11,944 nt of DNA, from positions 1 through 11,944 of the forward strand of contig JAUWNT010000065.1 of the NCBI GenBank assembly GCA_030612495.1. The letters run 5' to 3'. This DNA comes from Candidatus Aminicenantota bacterium. GTDB lineage: Bacteria; Acidobacteriota; Aminicenantia; UBA2199. A program made the position numbers and the translations under genes. Every line of letters starts with the position of its first letter. The stretch's first letter is position 1. The notes beneath the pieces are model-generated. The model was not told the origin of the DNA. It saw only the letters and a program-made list of their open reading frames with translations, and made no database searches. Positions 1 through 7,709 of the stretch are shown here, piece after piece.

Positions 1-712
1 AAACATCAGCAATATTATTCTTAATATAGAGTAATTCAGTGCAAGCATTTTTTACAATTTTATAAGTGACTTTTGAAAGCTCTATCTTTCCATCCCAGTA
101 AAACTCATTTCTCTTAATAATGAGATATTTTCCCTTCTCCCATTTTTCAAATTTAAATGGTCCAGTACCAATAGGCCTAAAATTTATACCCTTATAACAA
201 CCCGGTGCTACTATTGAAGCAACTGGATCTGTTAATGCAGATAAAAACGGACCATAGGCCTTATTTAAAACTATCTCAACCATATATCTGTCTATATATT
301 TAATATATTTTATATATGGGAAAAAATATTCCCATTTCTTATACTCTAATTTGGATTTCCCCATTCTTTTCTTGAATGATTTTACAACAGCTTTTGCATC
401 AAAGATCTCCCCATTATGAAATTTCACACCTTTCCTGAGCTTGAATATCCATCTTTTACCATTATCCTTAACTTCCCAGGTTGTTGCCAAACATGGTTCA
501 ATAATAAGGCTTCCTTTTTTAAATCTAACAAAACCTTCAAATATATTTGACAAAACTTGATTTGAATAATAATCATCTGCTTTGCCAGGCTCTAAAGATG
601 CTGAATCAATGGTCCTTACGTAAATAATGGTATCTTTTGAAGAGTATAGATTAAAAAAGAATAGGATACAGAGAGGAATAATGAAAAAAATCTTTTTCAT
701 AGAAAATCTCAT
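1..712 (-). CDS. ABC transporter peptide/nickel-type substrate-binding protein (SBP_bac_5 family), 3' end outside window
   Basis: Extracytoplasmic solute-binding protein that would capture oligopeptides or a similar ligand and hand it to an ABC permease. I translated it by hand: 237 codons are open to the left edge without a stop. Residues ~5-24 form a Sec signal peptide (MKKIFF then a hydrophobic core, then NLYSS); no lipobox Cys is visible, so a lipoprotein is unlikely. Family landmarks are WIFKLRKGVKFHNGE (the classic 'R.GVKFHDG' block), PIGTGPFKFEKW and NEFYWDG. About half of a usual ~500-aa protein is visible. Two in-frame starts exist, at 712 (MRFSMKK) and 700 (MKK). I chose 712 because a promoter would place transcription start on that ATG; 700 has only a weak TGAG upstream. 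It lies ~50 bp downstream of the transglutaminase-like pair. The permease genes are not in view and the ligand cannot be told. Confidence 0.9.
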   Translation of the reverse strand, partial: MRFSMKKIFFIIPLCILFFFNLYSSKDTIIYVRTIDSASLEPGKADDYYSNQVLSNIFEGFVRFKKGSLIIEPCLATTWEVKDNGKRWIFKLRKGVKFHNGEIFDAKAVVKSFKKRMGKSKLEYKKWEYFFPYIKYIKYIDRYMVEIVLNKAYGPFLSALTDPVASIVAPGCYKGINFRPIGTGPFKFEKWEKGKYLIIKRNEFYWDGKIELSKVTYKIVKNACTELLYIKNNIADV

Positions 713-730
713 AGATTAAATATAATCTAT
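711..730. repeat. Perfect 8-bp inverted repeat with 4-nt spacer over the -10 (candidate operator)
   Basis: ATAGATTA (711-718) and TAATCTAT (723-730) are exact reverse complements, separated by AATA. The repeat covers the candidate -10 and touches the start codon at 712. Such a site could bind a dimeric regulator that blocks the promoter. If transcribed from further upstream, it could instead fold into a weak A-U-rich hairpin. It has no G+C-rich stem or U-tract, so it is not a convincing terminator for the upstream gene. Confidence 0.5.
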
Positions 731-747
731 ATTAAAAGAAAATTCAA
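719..747 (-). promoter_or_regulatory. Candidate sigma-70-type promoter of the substrate-binding protein gene
   Basis: Reading the minus strand, TTGAAT (742-747) is followed after exactly 17 nt by TATATT (719-724). Standard spacing puts transcription start near position 712, which is the A of the upstream in-frame ATG. No Shine-Dalgarno sequence precedes that ATG, so a leaderless transcript is predicted. The -10 lies in the middle of the palindrome at 711-730. This is pattern matching in AT-rich DNA; no experimental support is available. Confidence 0.5.
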
Positions 748-762
748 CAATAATCAGCTTAT

Positions 763-2544
763 TTACCTCTTATTAAATATGATTAAAGGCTCTCTAATAT
801 AATAATTATTCAATATATCTTTAAACATGGAATACTCCTGAGGCTCTATCCTTGATTTATTAACACCAACAGCTAATTTAACCTTAATATCTCCAGCTCT
901 TTCTTTATTTACATTTTGTTCATAAAACCCTAAATTATTTCCAAGAGATACTTTAGAAGCAATAAAATCTACTTCAAATTCCTTTGGAAATTCAATATCA
1001 ATATCAACTAAAAATTGAAATGGAACATCCAGATACAATATATTATTTCTTCTTTTCTGATAAACCATGTTCTTTGATAAATAGGGAAAATTAAATTTCT
1101 TTATTTTAAATTTATCTTTACACAGCTCTTTCAGAATTTTCCCCTCTATTTTAACTTCTGCCTTCAACTCCTCTGGAGTTAACAACAATATCTTTTTAAC
1201 ATCCAATTTCGATATAGATAAAATATTTCCAAGGATTTTTTTAAGAAATGATTTGTTGTTTTTTACAGATGGTTTATATTGATTAAAGTTACCTTTAATT
1301 GATACAAAAAATTTACCCTCACTCTTTTCTTTACCAATCTTTATTTTCCCAGAAATGTCAATTTTACTATCATTCCAGGTGTGAGCTCTTATATTCTCAA
1401 GTTCTCCCCTACTTACATTGTAAACCTGTGATCCTGACAACTTATAAGGAAATAAATTGTTTTGAACCTTACATGGATTTAAATAAATAGTACCATTATC
1501 TTTTATCTTTATCAGATAATCCTCAACCTGAAAAATAGTAGGTACAGCATCTATTATATGCTTATTAAAAGGATATGCAAGGATCTCAGACGAAATATCA
1601 AATTTTTTAAAAATCTGATTCAATAAATATGCTTTTTCTAATTTTGTTCCATAATTTGATAAATAAACCTGGTTAATATCTCTTATATTAATACCTGTTA
1701 AACCTACCCCTATCCTACAATTATCAATATCCTGCGCAACAATGTTCTGAACTCCAAAATAAAATTCATTCTCATTGGAAGCAGACTTTTTAACTTTCTC
1801 AATCTCTTTAAGTAATCTAGCATGCATGGGTTGTGTTTTTTCTGTTTTTGGAAACACTGAAGCCCAGTTAGAGGCTGTAGAAAAAATAATATGTGGGGCA
1901 TCCTGAAACTTTATGTAAGGTTCATAAACAAAGGCCTTTAGATTCTCAAAAGAAAAAGTATAAATTTTCTTACCATTATCTTTTTCAATTTCTGGTTTAT
2001 TATCAAGCTTACAAATCTTATATTTAAGATCAATTGAATCAGGAATAATAAATCTTATTATTAAATGATCTGTTGGCAAACGATCTCCAATAAATTCATA
2101 GGAAGAAAAATAGGGCATAAAATCTGATCTGGTTGTTATTTGATAATTGAGATCAACTACAGCGCCTCTTTCAAGACCAGTATGTGTGATTACCATTTGT
2201 CTTAAATTTGAAAAATCAGGATAATTATGAGCAACGAATGGAAGAATTTCATTAAGAGCATTTTTTGGAAGAAGAACCTTTTTGCCATTTTTCATAGTTG
2301 TTTCAGATTTTATTACCTTAAGTTTCTGATATCTTGGATTGTAAATTATAAATGTCTCCCCCATTCTTCGAATAGTATAGTAACTATTGTATTTTAACAG
2401 GTGATGATAATTCTTTACCCATGAGCCATCGGGATTTAAAGTATATGTGATCTCCTTCTTTATGTATTGTCCATCATATTGAGATACTGCAACTAACGAA
2501 ACAGAAAAAAATATAAAAATTATAATACTTATTTTCAATTTCAT
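763..2544 (-). CDS. Exported DUF3857/transglutaminase-like protein with all three catalytic residues replaced (probable pseudo-enzyme)
   Basis: 593 aa. A Sec signal peptide covers residues ~1-21 (MKLK, then a hydrophobic stretch to VAVS). An N-terminal DUF3857-like beta region (~25-230) contains the usual 'LERGAVVDLNYQI' type segment. A degenerate transglutaminase-like core (~260-360) and a beta-rich C-terminal region follow. Aligned by eye with its neighbour, the Cys position is Lys301 (GTKLEK against VCKDK), the His position is Val340 (FQVEDYLIKI against FNHCVTLIKL) and the Asp position is Asn356 (LNPC against LDPTW), with spacing kept within one residue. The fold therefore seems retained without protease/transglutaminase chemistry; a binding or scaffolding role is an inference. 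It overlaps the upstream gene by ATGA and has a strong GGAGGG ribosome site. The frame is intact over 593 codons, so this is not a decayed pseudogene. Confidence 0.85.
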   Translation of the reverse strand: MKLKISIIIFIFFSVSLVAVSQYDGQYIKKEITYTLNPDGSWVKNYHHLLKYNSYYTIRRMGETFIIYNPRYQKLKVIKSETTMKNGKKVLLPKNALNEILPFVAHNYPDFSNLRQMVITHTGLERGAVVDLNYQITTRSDFMPYFSSYEFIGDRLPTDHLIIRFIIPDSIDLKYKICKLDNKPEIEKDNGKKIYTFSFENLKAFVYEPYIKFQDAPHIIFSTASNWASVFPKTEKTQPMHARLLKEIEKVKKSASNENEFYFGVQNIVAQDIDNCRIGVGLTGINIRDINQVYLSNYGTKLEKAYLLNQIFKKFDISSEILAYPFNKHIIDAVPTIFQVEDYLIKIKDNGTIYLNPCKVQNNLFPYKLSGSQVYNVSRGELENIRAHTWNDSKIDISGKIKIGKEKSEGKFFVSIKGNFNQYKPSVKNNKSFLKKILGNILSISKLDVKKILLLTPEELKAEVKIEGKILKELCKDKFKIKKFNFPYLSKNMVYQKRRNNILYLDVPFQFLVDIDIEFPKEFEVDFIASKVSLGNNLGFYEQNVNKERAGDIKVKLAVGVNKSRIEPQEYSMFKDILNNYYIREPLIIFNKR

Positions 2545-4499
2545 CTATTCCCTCCTTTTTTCAAAATCAAAATTTCTCCTTCAGGTTTTTTAAACTCCTG
2601 AACACTTTTTCTAAAACTCTCCCAATCCTCAGGCTGGTATATCCTTTTCTTTAGCATAATATTTTTCACAATAATGATCTTTTTACCTTTCTGTTTAATA
2701 TAGCCATTAAAATCAGCTCCTTTCCCCTCTACTTTCTCAAATTTCGGATTGTTTACCAAATTAAATCTCTCAGTAAATTTTATTGTTTCCTTCACTTTAA
2801 CCAATTGAGAGCATCTGGTTCTAAAGGGATATTTTCTCTTCTTGAGCTCTGTTCTAATACGACTAAAAAAAAGGGCCCTTGAAAAAGGTAAAACAGAGGA
2901 AATAGGAGTTAAATAAGCACCTCTTTTCCCCTTTTTTAAATAGTTTGGGATTTCAATGGAAAAATTTATTTTTATTGGCTTTGAAATATCAACAAGATCT
3001 GAACAAGAGAGTTTTGAAACCTTAGCTTCTATAGAAATATCAAAAAACTCTCTTTCAAAAAAGAGAGGCCTTTGATTTTTTAACCCTCTACCAATATATC
3101 TTCTCAAGGTTGAATCAGATTGACCTTCAGCACAGATCTCAACATGAGCTTTTAATGAGCCATCGCCTGTTACATAACTATTTATCCTATACTTTATATA
3201 ATGATTTTTTGAAGGGCTAATAGGAGTGGACTTTAAATCAGCTCCCTCTGGAACTCCCATTAAGTATTCTTGCTGCTGTTCAGCAGATGACCATAATTCT
3301 CTGACTCCTGGTACCCAGGTTGGATCAAGAAGATGATACTTACCCTTTAATTTAATAAGAGTAACACAATGATTGAACTGATCCGCAGGTATTCGATCAA
3401 TTCTTGAACCAGCCATAGTCATTGCAGGAAATGATTCATATCCTGCAGCCCTTAACATTGTTATCAACATCCCTGCTTTATCTTTACAAACACCACAGCG
3501 ATCTCTAAATGTCATAGTGCCTTTGTGAAGAGTATATCCTTCACCTTCACCCATTGATATTCCTGAATACCTTATCTCTTCAGCAACCCAATGTGTCAAA
3601 CGTGATATCTTCTCCCAGTCATCTTTAGCACCTTTAACTATATCATTCACCTTCTCTTTTATGTCATCATCATAATCAAAAGAACCAAAATCCTCATTTA
3701 CTTTATAAAACCACAAAGATTTAGCCTTCCAATTAGGTGAAGTGGATAAGAGAAGTTTAGGAGCAATATCTGAAAAAGATACCATATTTGGTTCCCTTTT
3801 AATAGGTCGAATATCCTTTTTTTCCCACAAATAAATCATTCGATCACCTTCATTATGTGCATAATGACGTGCCTCACCATTATAAAACTCAAATTGTAAT
3901 GTTTTATTTGAAGGAATTGAGATTTTATAAGTTTTAACAGCTATTGGTTCTTTTGAATAAAAAGGCACAATATCATAAAAGTGCCCCTTCATTGGAGGAA
4001 TATATTTATTGTCACTTTCCTGAAATAAAAGTGCATATGTAAAACCTTTTCTATAAGTCTTTACCCAAACTCCATCTCCAGGTTCAAGTCTGGTTATTGG
4101 GACTATTTTTTCTCTTGCTCCCCAATATATTCCCCATGCTGGAGCAGGGTAATCGTTTATAGAATTCAAAGATATATCCTCCATTTTCCCACATTTTTTC
4201 ACTATTTTTGCTTTTTTCACTTCAATATAAGCTGTTTGCGGATCATATCCAAAAGTAAGAGATTTTAACTGTTTTGCACCCTGTTTTGTTAATACCTTAT
4301 AAAAGATTTCATTTGTAACAAGACTCAGCCCAGAATCCATAACTTCTACATTTGTCTTATCAAAAACAATAAGATATTGAGAGCCAGGGAAATCAGATGA
4401 ATTGCCAGCTTCAGACAAAAGTTTTGAAAGATCATTCTGTGCTTGAACATAAGTAAAAATTAAAAATGTTAAAATAATAAAAATAAATAATTTTTTCAT
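2541..4499 (-). CDS. Exported DUF3857 and transglutaminase-like domain protein with intact Cys-His-Asp triad
   Basis: 652 aa. The signal peptide is residues 1-20 (MKKLFIF...YVQA, cleavage before QND). A DUF3857-type N-terminal beta region (~40-250) includes 'REKIVPITRLEPGDGVWVKTY'. A transglutaminase/protease-like core (~280-400) has the expected triad: Cys338 in CGVCKDKAGML, His377 in FNHCVTLIKL and Asp392 in LLDPTWVPG. A beta-rich tail (~430-652) resembles the C-terminal part usual in these proteins. The family is widespread in Bacteroidota and Acidobacteriota-like bacteria; its substrate is not established, and amide hydrolysis or cross-linking in the periplasm or at the cell surface is inferred from the fold. 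GGAGG sits 4 nt before the ATG. It is the first gene of a minus-strand operon with the 593-aa homologue, divergent from the two-component operon. Confidence 0.9.
   Translation of the reverse strand: MKKLFIFIILTFLIFTYVQAQNDLSKLLSEAGNSSDFPGSQYLIVFDKTNVEVMDSGLSLVTNEIFYKVLTKQGAKQLKSLTFGYDPQTAYIEVKKAKIVKKCGKMEDISLNSINDYPAPAWGIYWGAREKIVPITRLEPGDGVWVKTYRKGFTYALLFQESDNKYIPPMKGHFYDIVPFYSKEPIAVKTYKISIPSNKTLQFEFYNGEARHYAHNEGDRMIYLWEKKDIRPIKREPNMVSFSDIAPKLLLSTSPNWKAKSLWFYKVNEDFGSFDYDDDIKEKVNDIVKGAKDDWEKISRLTHWVAEEIRYSGISMGEGEGYTLHKGTMTFRDRCGVCKDKAGMLITMLRAAGYESFPAMTMAGSRIDRIPADQFNHCVTLIKLKGKYHLLDPTWVPGVRELWSSAEQQQEYLMGVPEGADLKSTPISPSKNHYIKYRINSYVTGDGSLKAHVEICAEGQSDSTLRRYIGRGLKNQRPLFFEREFFDISIEAKVSKLSCSDLVDISKPIKINFSIEIPNYLKKGKRGAYLTPISSVLPFSRALFFSRIRTELKKRKYPFRTRCSQLVKVKETIKFTERFNLVNNPKFEKVEGKGADFNGYIKQKGKKIIIVKNIMLKKRIYQPEDWESFRKSVQEFKKPEGEILILKKGGNR
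2550..2555 (-). promoter_or_regulatory. Strong ribosome binding site for the 593-aa protein, inside the upstream gene
   Basis: GGAGGG lies 5 nt before the ATG at 2544, within the last codons of the upstream gene. It fixes this start and supports independent re-initiation rather than mere read-through coupling across the ATGA overlap. Confidence 0.8.
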
Positions 4500-4503
4500 T
4501 AAT

Positions 4504-4508
4504 CCTCC
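4504..4508 (-). promoter_or_regulatory. Ribosome binding site of the 652-aa transglutaminase-like protein
   Basis: GGAGG on the minus strand, 4 nt before the ATG at 4499. It supports this start, which is also placed correctly for the signal peptide. Confidence 0.8.
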
Positions 4509-4526
4509 ATAGAAAAGAATAAAAAT

Positions 4527-4549
4527 TTTAAACCTATCATTTGTTTAAA
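4527..4549. repeat. Interrupted inverted repeat in the leader of the minus-strand operon
   Basis: TTTAAAC (4527-4533) and GTTTAAA (4543-4549) are exact reverse complements with a 9-nt spacer, placed ~30-50 nt upstream of the 652-aa gene. It could be an operator for a dimeric regulator with half-sites about one and a half helical turns apart. Low base complexity makes chance occurrence quite possible. Confidence 0.3.
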
Positions 4550-4579
4550 TATATTTCCTTTTAATTTTTTTAGTCGTAT

Positions 4580-4608
4580 ATCATATTTTATTTACGAATA
4601 AAACAAAA
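4580..4608 (-). promoter_or_regulatory. Possible promoter of the transglutaminase-like operon
   Basis: On the minus strand TTTTGT (4603-4608) is separated by 17 nt from TATGAT (4580-4585), giving a leader of roughly 75 nt before the ATG at 4499. The -35 match is poor and the region is so A+T-rich that other pairs could be proposed, so this is only a candidate. Confidence 0.3.
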
Positions 4609-4609
4609 T

Positions 4610-4622
4610 TAAGTTTAACTTA
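4610..4622. repeat. Short palindrome between the divergent promoters
   Basis: TAAGTT and AACTTA flank a single T. The site is ~45 bp upstream of the two-component operon's -10 and just upstream of the candidate -35 of the divergent operon, a position that would suit a regulator acting on both. Chance is a real alternative in AT-rich DNA. Confidence 0.3.
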
Positions 4623-4652
4623 TTAATATCTCTTTTAAAAATGGTCATAAAT

Positions 4653-4661
4653 TGATATAAT
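4653..4661 (+). promoter_or_regulatory. Extended -10 promoter of the two-component operon, predicted leaderless
   Basis: TGATATAAT is a perfect extended -10 (TGnTATAAT) with TATAAT at 4656-4661. The matching -35 window (4631-4639, TTTTAA-like) is weak, which is common for extended -10 promoters. Transcription would start at ~4668, next to the ATG at 4669. No Shine-Dalgarno sequence is present in the 30 nt before that ATG, consistent with a leaderless mRNA. Confidence 0.55.
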
Positions 4662-4668
4662 TAATATT

Positions 4669-4953
4669 ATGAAGATATATTATCTATTTTTTATTCTTTC
4701 TTTCAGTATAAGCTTGCCATTTTCAGTTTCAAGTAAAGACAAATCACTTAATAATCCACAAACAAATAAAACAAAAGAACAAACATCTTTTCAAATACAA
4801 AAAAATGACGATTATAGGTTAGAAGATGATAGCTTTGATTATGAATCGGATTTTTTCCGTAGAAAAATATATCAAAAAACATTACCTCCACTCTCAAATA
4901 AAGAAAAAATAATATGGTCATTTAGAATGGCAAACAAAAACCCATTCCTATGA
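4669..4953 (+). CDS. Small secreted protein of unknown function, first gene of the sensor-kinase operon
   Basis: 94 aa; I do not recognise the family. Residues 1-~21 are a clear Sec signal peptide (MKIYY, hydrophobic core, then SVSSKDK). The ~70-residue mature part is polar and probably disordered at first (rich in N, K, Q, T), then acidic (DDSFDYESDFF, ~53-63), and ends in a more ordered segment PPLSNKEKIIWSFRMANKNPFL. That ending recalls an 'LSxKEK...P' motif I associate with exported proteins of Acidobacteriota-like bacteria, but only from memory. No Cys is present and no membrane segment follows the signal peptide. Its stop overlaps the kinase start by ATGA and the kinase has no ribosome site of its own, so the two are translationally coupled. 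A role as ligand, inhibitor or periplasmic accessory of the kinase is inferred from this alone. That it is a real gene is supported by the promoter, signal peptide and overlap. Confidence 0.7.
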   Translation: MKIYYLFFILSFSISLPFSVSSKDKSLNNPQTNKTKEQTSFQIQKNDDYRLEDDSFDYESDFFRRKIYQKTLPPLSNKEKIIWSFRMANKNPFL

Positions 4954-7709
4954 TAAAAAAATATCGCTGGTATTTCATCTATTTAATTTTTATAATATTA
5001 ACCCTCACAAATATATTTCAAAAATTACAATGGAATTCTACAACAGATAACATCAAATGGGAACAAACCGAAAATGGCTTAATGTGCTTGAAGTCACCGT
5101 CAGGCAGCCCAATAGAAAAAGGAGATATATTATTAACAATAAACAAATATATAGTAAAAACAAACATTGACAGGGAAAGAATAATTAAAACAGCAAAATA
5201 CTGTAGATATGAAATTGAGAGGAATGAGCTTTTAAACAATTTCGGTATTGACATAATCAATGAATATACTCCATTGTCATATTATATTTTAGTGTTTTCT
5301 GGGATACTTTTTATATTACTTACACTTAATATTTTAAACACAAATTTAAAACAACCAAATTATATTTTCAGTCCCCCCATTTTTTTTATACTTAGCCTAT
5401 CTTTTTCTGGAATTTTAATATTTTCCCCCACAGGGAACTATAATTTATCAGATTTCTTTTTCTTATTCCTTGACAGAATCTCATTTCTTTTATTTCCAGC
5501 CTTATTATTACACTATTCAATATATTTCCCAATAAAATCAATATTATTAAAAAAAATCAAACCAAAACTTCTTAATTTAATTATCTATCTTCCCCCAACT
5601 ATAATAATGATTGTATCCTCTTTATTCATAGTTAAAAATTTCAAAGAACCTATTGTCAGTATTTTAACATTAACAATTAACTATTTCAGAAATATTTCTA
5701 TAAAATACTTTACAGCATACATATTTTTGTCTTTAATATTCTTTATGATTTCAGGTTTAAAACTCATCATTAAAAAACATCAGAAGAGGTTTTTATTACC
5801 ATATTCAGGAATTTTTATAAGTGCTACTGGTCTATTAATTAATATACTAATAACATCTACAAAAAATGCTCTCCAGGCCCCTTCAAATTTAAGCCTTTTT
5901 CTTCTTGCTCTGTTACCAATAAGCTTAACTTATCTTCTAAGCCAAAAAAAACATACTGATATTGAAATCATAATCAAAAAAACTCTTGCAATATCATCTA
6001 TCTTTTTATTTATCTTCGGAATCTACCTATTTCTCGGAATTAATATTGAAAAAAATAAGCTTCTTGGAATCTTCTGGTCTGTTACTGCAATTATAACTGC
6101 AGGATTACTTTTCAAACCTATTGAATCAACAGTCCAAACATATTTTGAAAAAATATTCTTTAAAGGCAGCTTTAATTTTAAACTGAGGCTAAAAGAATTA
6201 ATGCAATCTCTCAGACAGGAAAGAAACTTATCATCTCTTTCAAAAAATTTTTTGGAAACAATAAACAATGGATTTAATTTAAAAAAGAGTTCATTGATTA
6301 TTCACATTAAAAAAAACATTTTCTATTCTTTTCCCGAAAAAACAAAAATACTCTTATCAAAAACTTTTATAAATGATTTATTTATAAATAACAATCTAAT
6401 TTTTCTTCATTCTCGTGAATTCGAAAAAAAATATCCAAAAGATTATAATATAATGAAAAATCATAAATATTTTCAATTCCTTTCATTAAAAACAAAAGAT
6501 AATCTGATTGGCCTTATTGCATTTGGGTTTAACAAAAATAACAAATACCTCACATTAGAAGATTGGGAGCTAATGTTTAGTATTTCTTCCTCTTTATCTC
6601 TATCAGTTGAAAATGCATCTTTATACTCTGAATTAGAGACTAAATTAAATGAAATTAACTTACTAAAAGAGTTTAATGAAAATATTATTGAAAACTTAAA
6701 TTTAGGTATAGTTGTGCTATCCAAGCTCAATATTATCAAGAGCTGGAACAATTTTATGGAGATTAAATTTAATACTTCAAGGAATGACGCAATAAATAAA
6801 AAAGCTCTAACTATATTAGGCCCACATCTATGGAAAAAAATCCATATAAAGAAAAATAGAGTTTCTTATTTAAATAATGAAGAGATAAAAATCTCTGAAA
6901 ATGAGCTTATATTTGACATTTATATTTCTCCCCTGAAAAATACTATTGGTAAGATAATCGGGACAATTATCGTATTTGAAGATGTAACTGAAAAGATATT
7001 TATTCAAAATCAATTAACGATTTCTGAAAAAATGGCTTCTCTTGGCTTACTATCAGCCGGAATTGCTCATGAGATCAATACACCTTTAACTGGAATTTCA
7101 TCATTCTGTCAATTTATCCTTGATAACCCAAAGAATTCAGAAAATATTGAATTAATATCAAAAATTCAGGAACAGGTGCTCAGAGCAAATGAAATTACAA
7201 AAACATTATTAAATTTTTCAAGGCAAAAAGGTGAACAACCTACTGAAATAAATTTAAATAAAATAATTGACGAAAGCATATCCTTGCTGAGTCATAAATT
7301 AAAGAAAAAACATATAAAATTAAATAGGGAATACAATCTAAAAAGTAAAATCTACGGATTTTCAACAAGGCTTCAACAACTATTTATAAATCTTCTTATA
7401 AATGCAAGTGATTCAATTGCTAACTCAAATGGTATAATAACCATAACAGCAAAAGAAGATAAAAAAAACATCTCTATAAAAATAATAGATAATGGAATTG
7501 GAATTGACCAAGATAATATAAAGAAAATATTTGACCCATTTTTTACAACCAAAGCTCCTGAAAAAGGAACTGGCTTAGGACTCTCAATAACCTACAATAT
7601 TGCAAAAGAACACTACGGAGACATTGAAGTAAAAAATAATTTAAAAAAAGGAACCACGTTTACGATAACACTCCCAATAAAAAGTCCTTTAAGGAGAATA
7701 AAAATATGA
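4950..7709 (+). CDS. Multi-pass sensor histidine kinase with PDZ-like extracytoplasmic segment, GAF-like and PAS-like regions
   Basis: 919 aa, inner-membrane kinase. Order: a first membrane span (~8-23); an extracytoplasmic PDZ-like segment (~35-100) with 'SPIEKGDILLTINKYIV' resembling the PDZ 'GDIIL.ING..V' strand-turn; about nine more spans (~110-389); a GAF-like cytosolic region (~415-555); a PAS-like region (~578-685); HisKA with phospho-acceptor His707 in GIAHEINTPL; and HATPase_c with N box FINLLINASDSI (Asn814/Asn818), G1 DNGIGI (847-852), FDPFFTTK and G2 GTGLGLS (873-879). All catalytic motifs are intact. TM1, PDZ-like loop and many spans recall Bacillus ComP, a pheromone sensor, by layout only. 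It overlaps both neighbours by ATGA and should phosphorylate the regulator encoded next. The stimulus is unknown; a peptide or protein ligand is plausible. Confidence 0.9.
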   Translation: MIKKYRWYFIYLIFIILTLTNIFQKLQWNSTTDNIKWEQTENGLMCLKSPSGSPIEKGDILLTINKYIVKTNIDRERIIKTAKYCRYEIERNELLNNFGIDIINEYTPLSYYILVFSGILFILLTLNILNTNLKQPNYIFSPPIFFILSLSFSGILIFSPTGNYNLSDFFFLFLDRISFLLFPALLLHYSIYFPIKSILLKKIKPKLLNLIIYLPPTIIMIVSSLFIVKNFKEPIVSILTLTINYFRNISIKYFTAYIFLSLIFFMISGLKLIIKKHQKRFLLPYSGIFISATGLLINILITSTKNALQAPSNLSLFLLALLPISLTYLLSQKKHTDIEIIIKKTLAISSIFLFIFGIYLFLGINIEKNKLLGIFWSVTAIITAGLLFKPIESTVQTYFEKIFFKGSFNFKLRLKELMQSLRQERNLSSLSKNFLETINNGFNLKKSSLIIHIKKNIFYSFPEKTKILLSKTFINDLFINNNLIFLHSREFEKKYPKDYNIMKNHKYFQFLSLKTKDNLIGLIAFGFNKNNKYLTLEDWELMFSISSSLSLSVENASLYSELETKLNEINLLKEFNENIIENLNLGIVVLSKLNIIKSWNNFMEIKFNTSRNDAINKKALTILGPHLWKKIHIKKNRVSYLNNEEIKISENELIFDIYISPLKNTIGKIIGTIIVFEDVTEKIFIQNQLTISEKMASLGLLSAGIAHEINTPLTGISSFCQFILDNPKNSENIELISKIQEQVLRANEITKTLLNFSRQKGEQPTEINLNKIIDESISLLSHKLKKKHIKLNREYNLKSKIYGFSTRLQQLFINLLINASDSIANSNGIITITAKEDKKNISIKIIDNGIGIDQDNIKKIFDPFFTTKAPEKGTGLGLSITYNIAKEHYGDIEVKNNLKKGTTFTITLPIKSPLRRIKI
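7691..7696 (+). promoter_or_regulatory. Ribosome binding site of the response regulator inside the kinase gene
   Basis: AAGGAG lies 9 nt before the ATG at 7706. It allows the regulator to be translated independently of the kinase despite the ATGA overlap and so could raise regulator levels above kinase levels. Confidence 0.7.

Noticed and set aside
1299..1490. 63-aa open frame on the plus strand inside the 593-aa gene
   Set aside because: Lies antisense to a well-supported gene, with no ribosome site and no recognisable protein features; treated as a frame shadow. The same applies to 1710-1901, 5018-5260, 6023-6268, 6473-6751, 8764-8967 and 10637-10825.
763..2544. Treating the 593-aa gene as a decaying pseudogene because its catalytic triad is lost
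   Set aside because: The reading frame is full length with an intact signal peptide, a strong ribosome site and preserved motif spacing, which points to a maintained non-catalytic protein.
4642..4656. TGG...TTG arrangement resembling a sigma-54 (-24/-12) promoter before the kinase operon
   Set aside because: The distance between TGG and TTG is one base short of the strict spacing, and the invariant GC at -12 is absent. The extended -10 overlapping it is a far better match.
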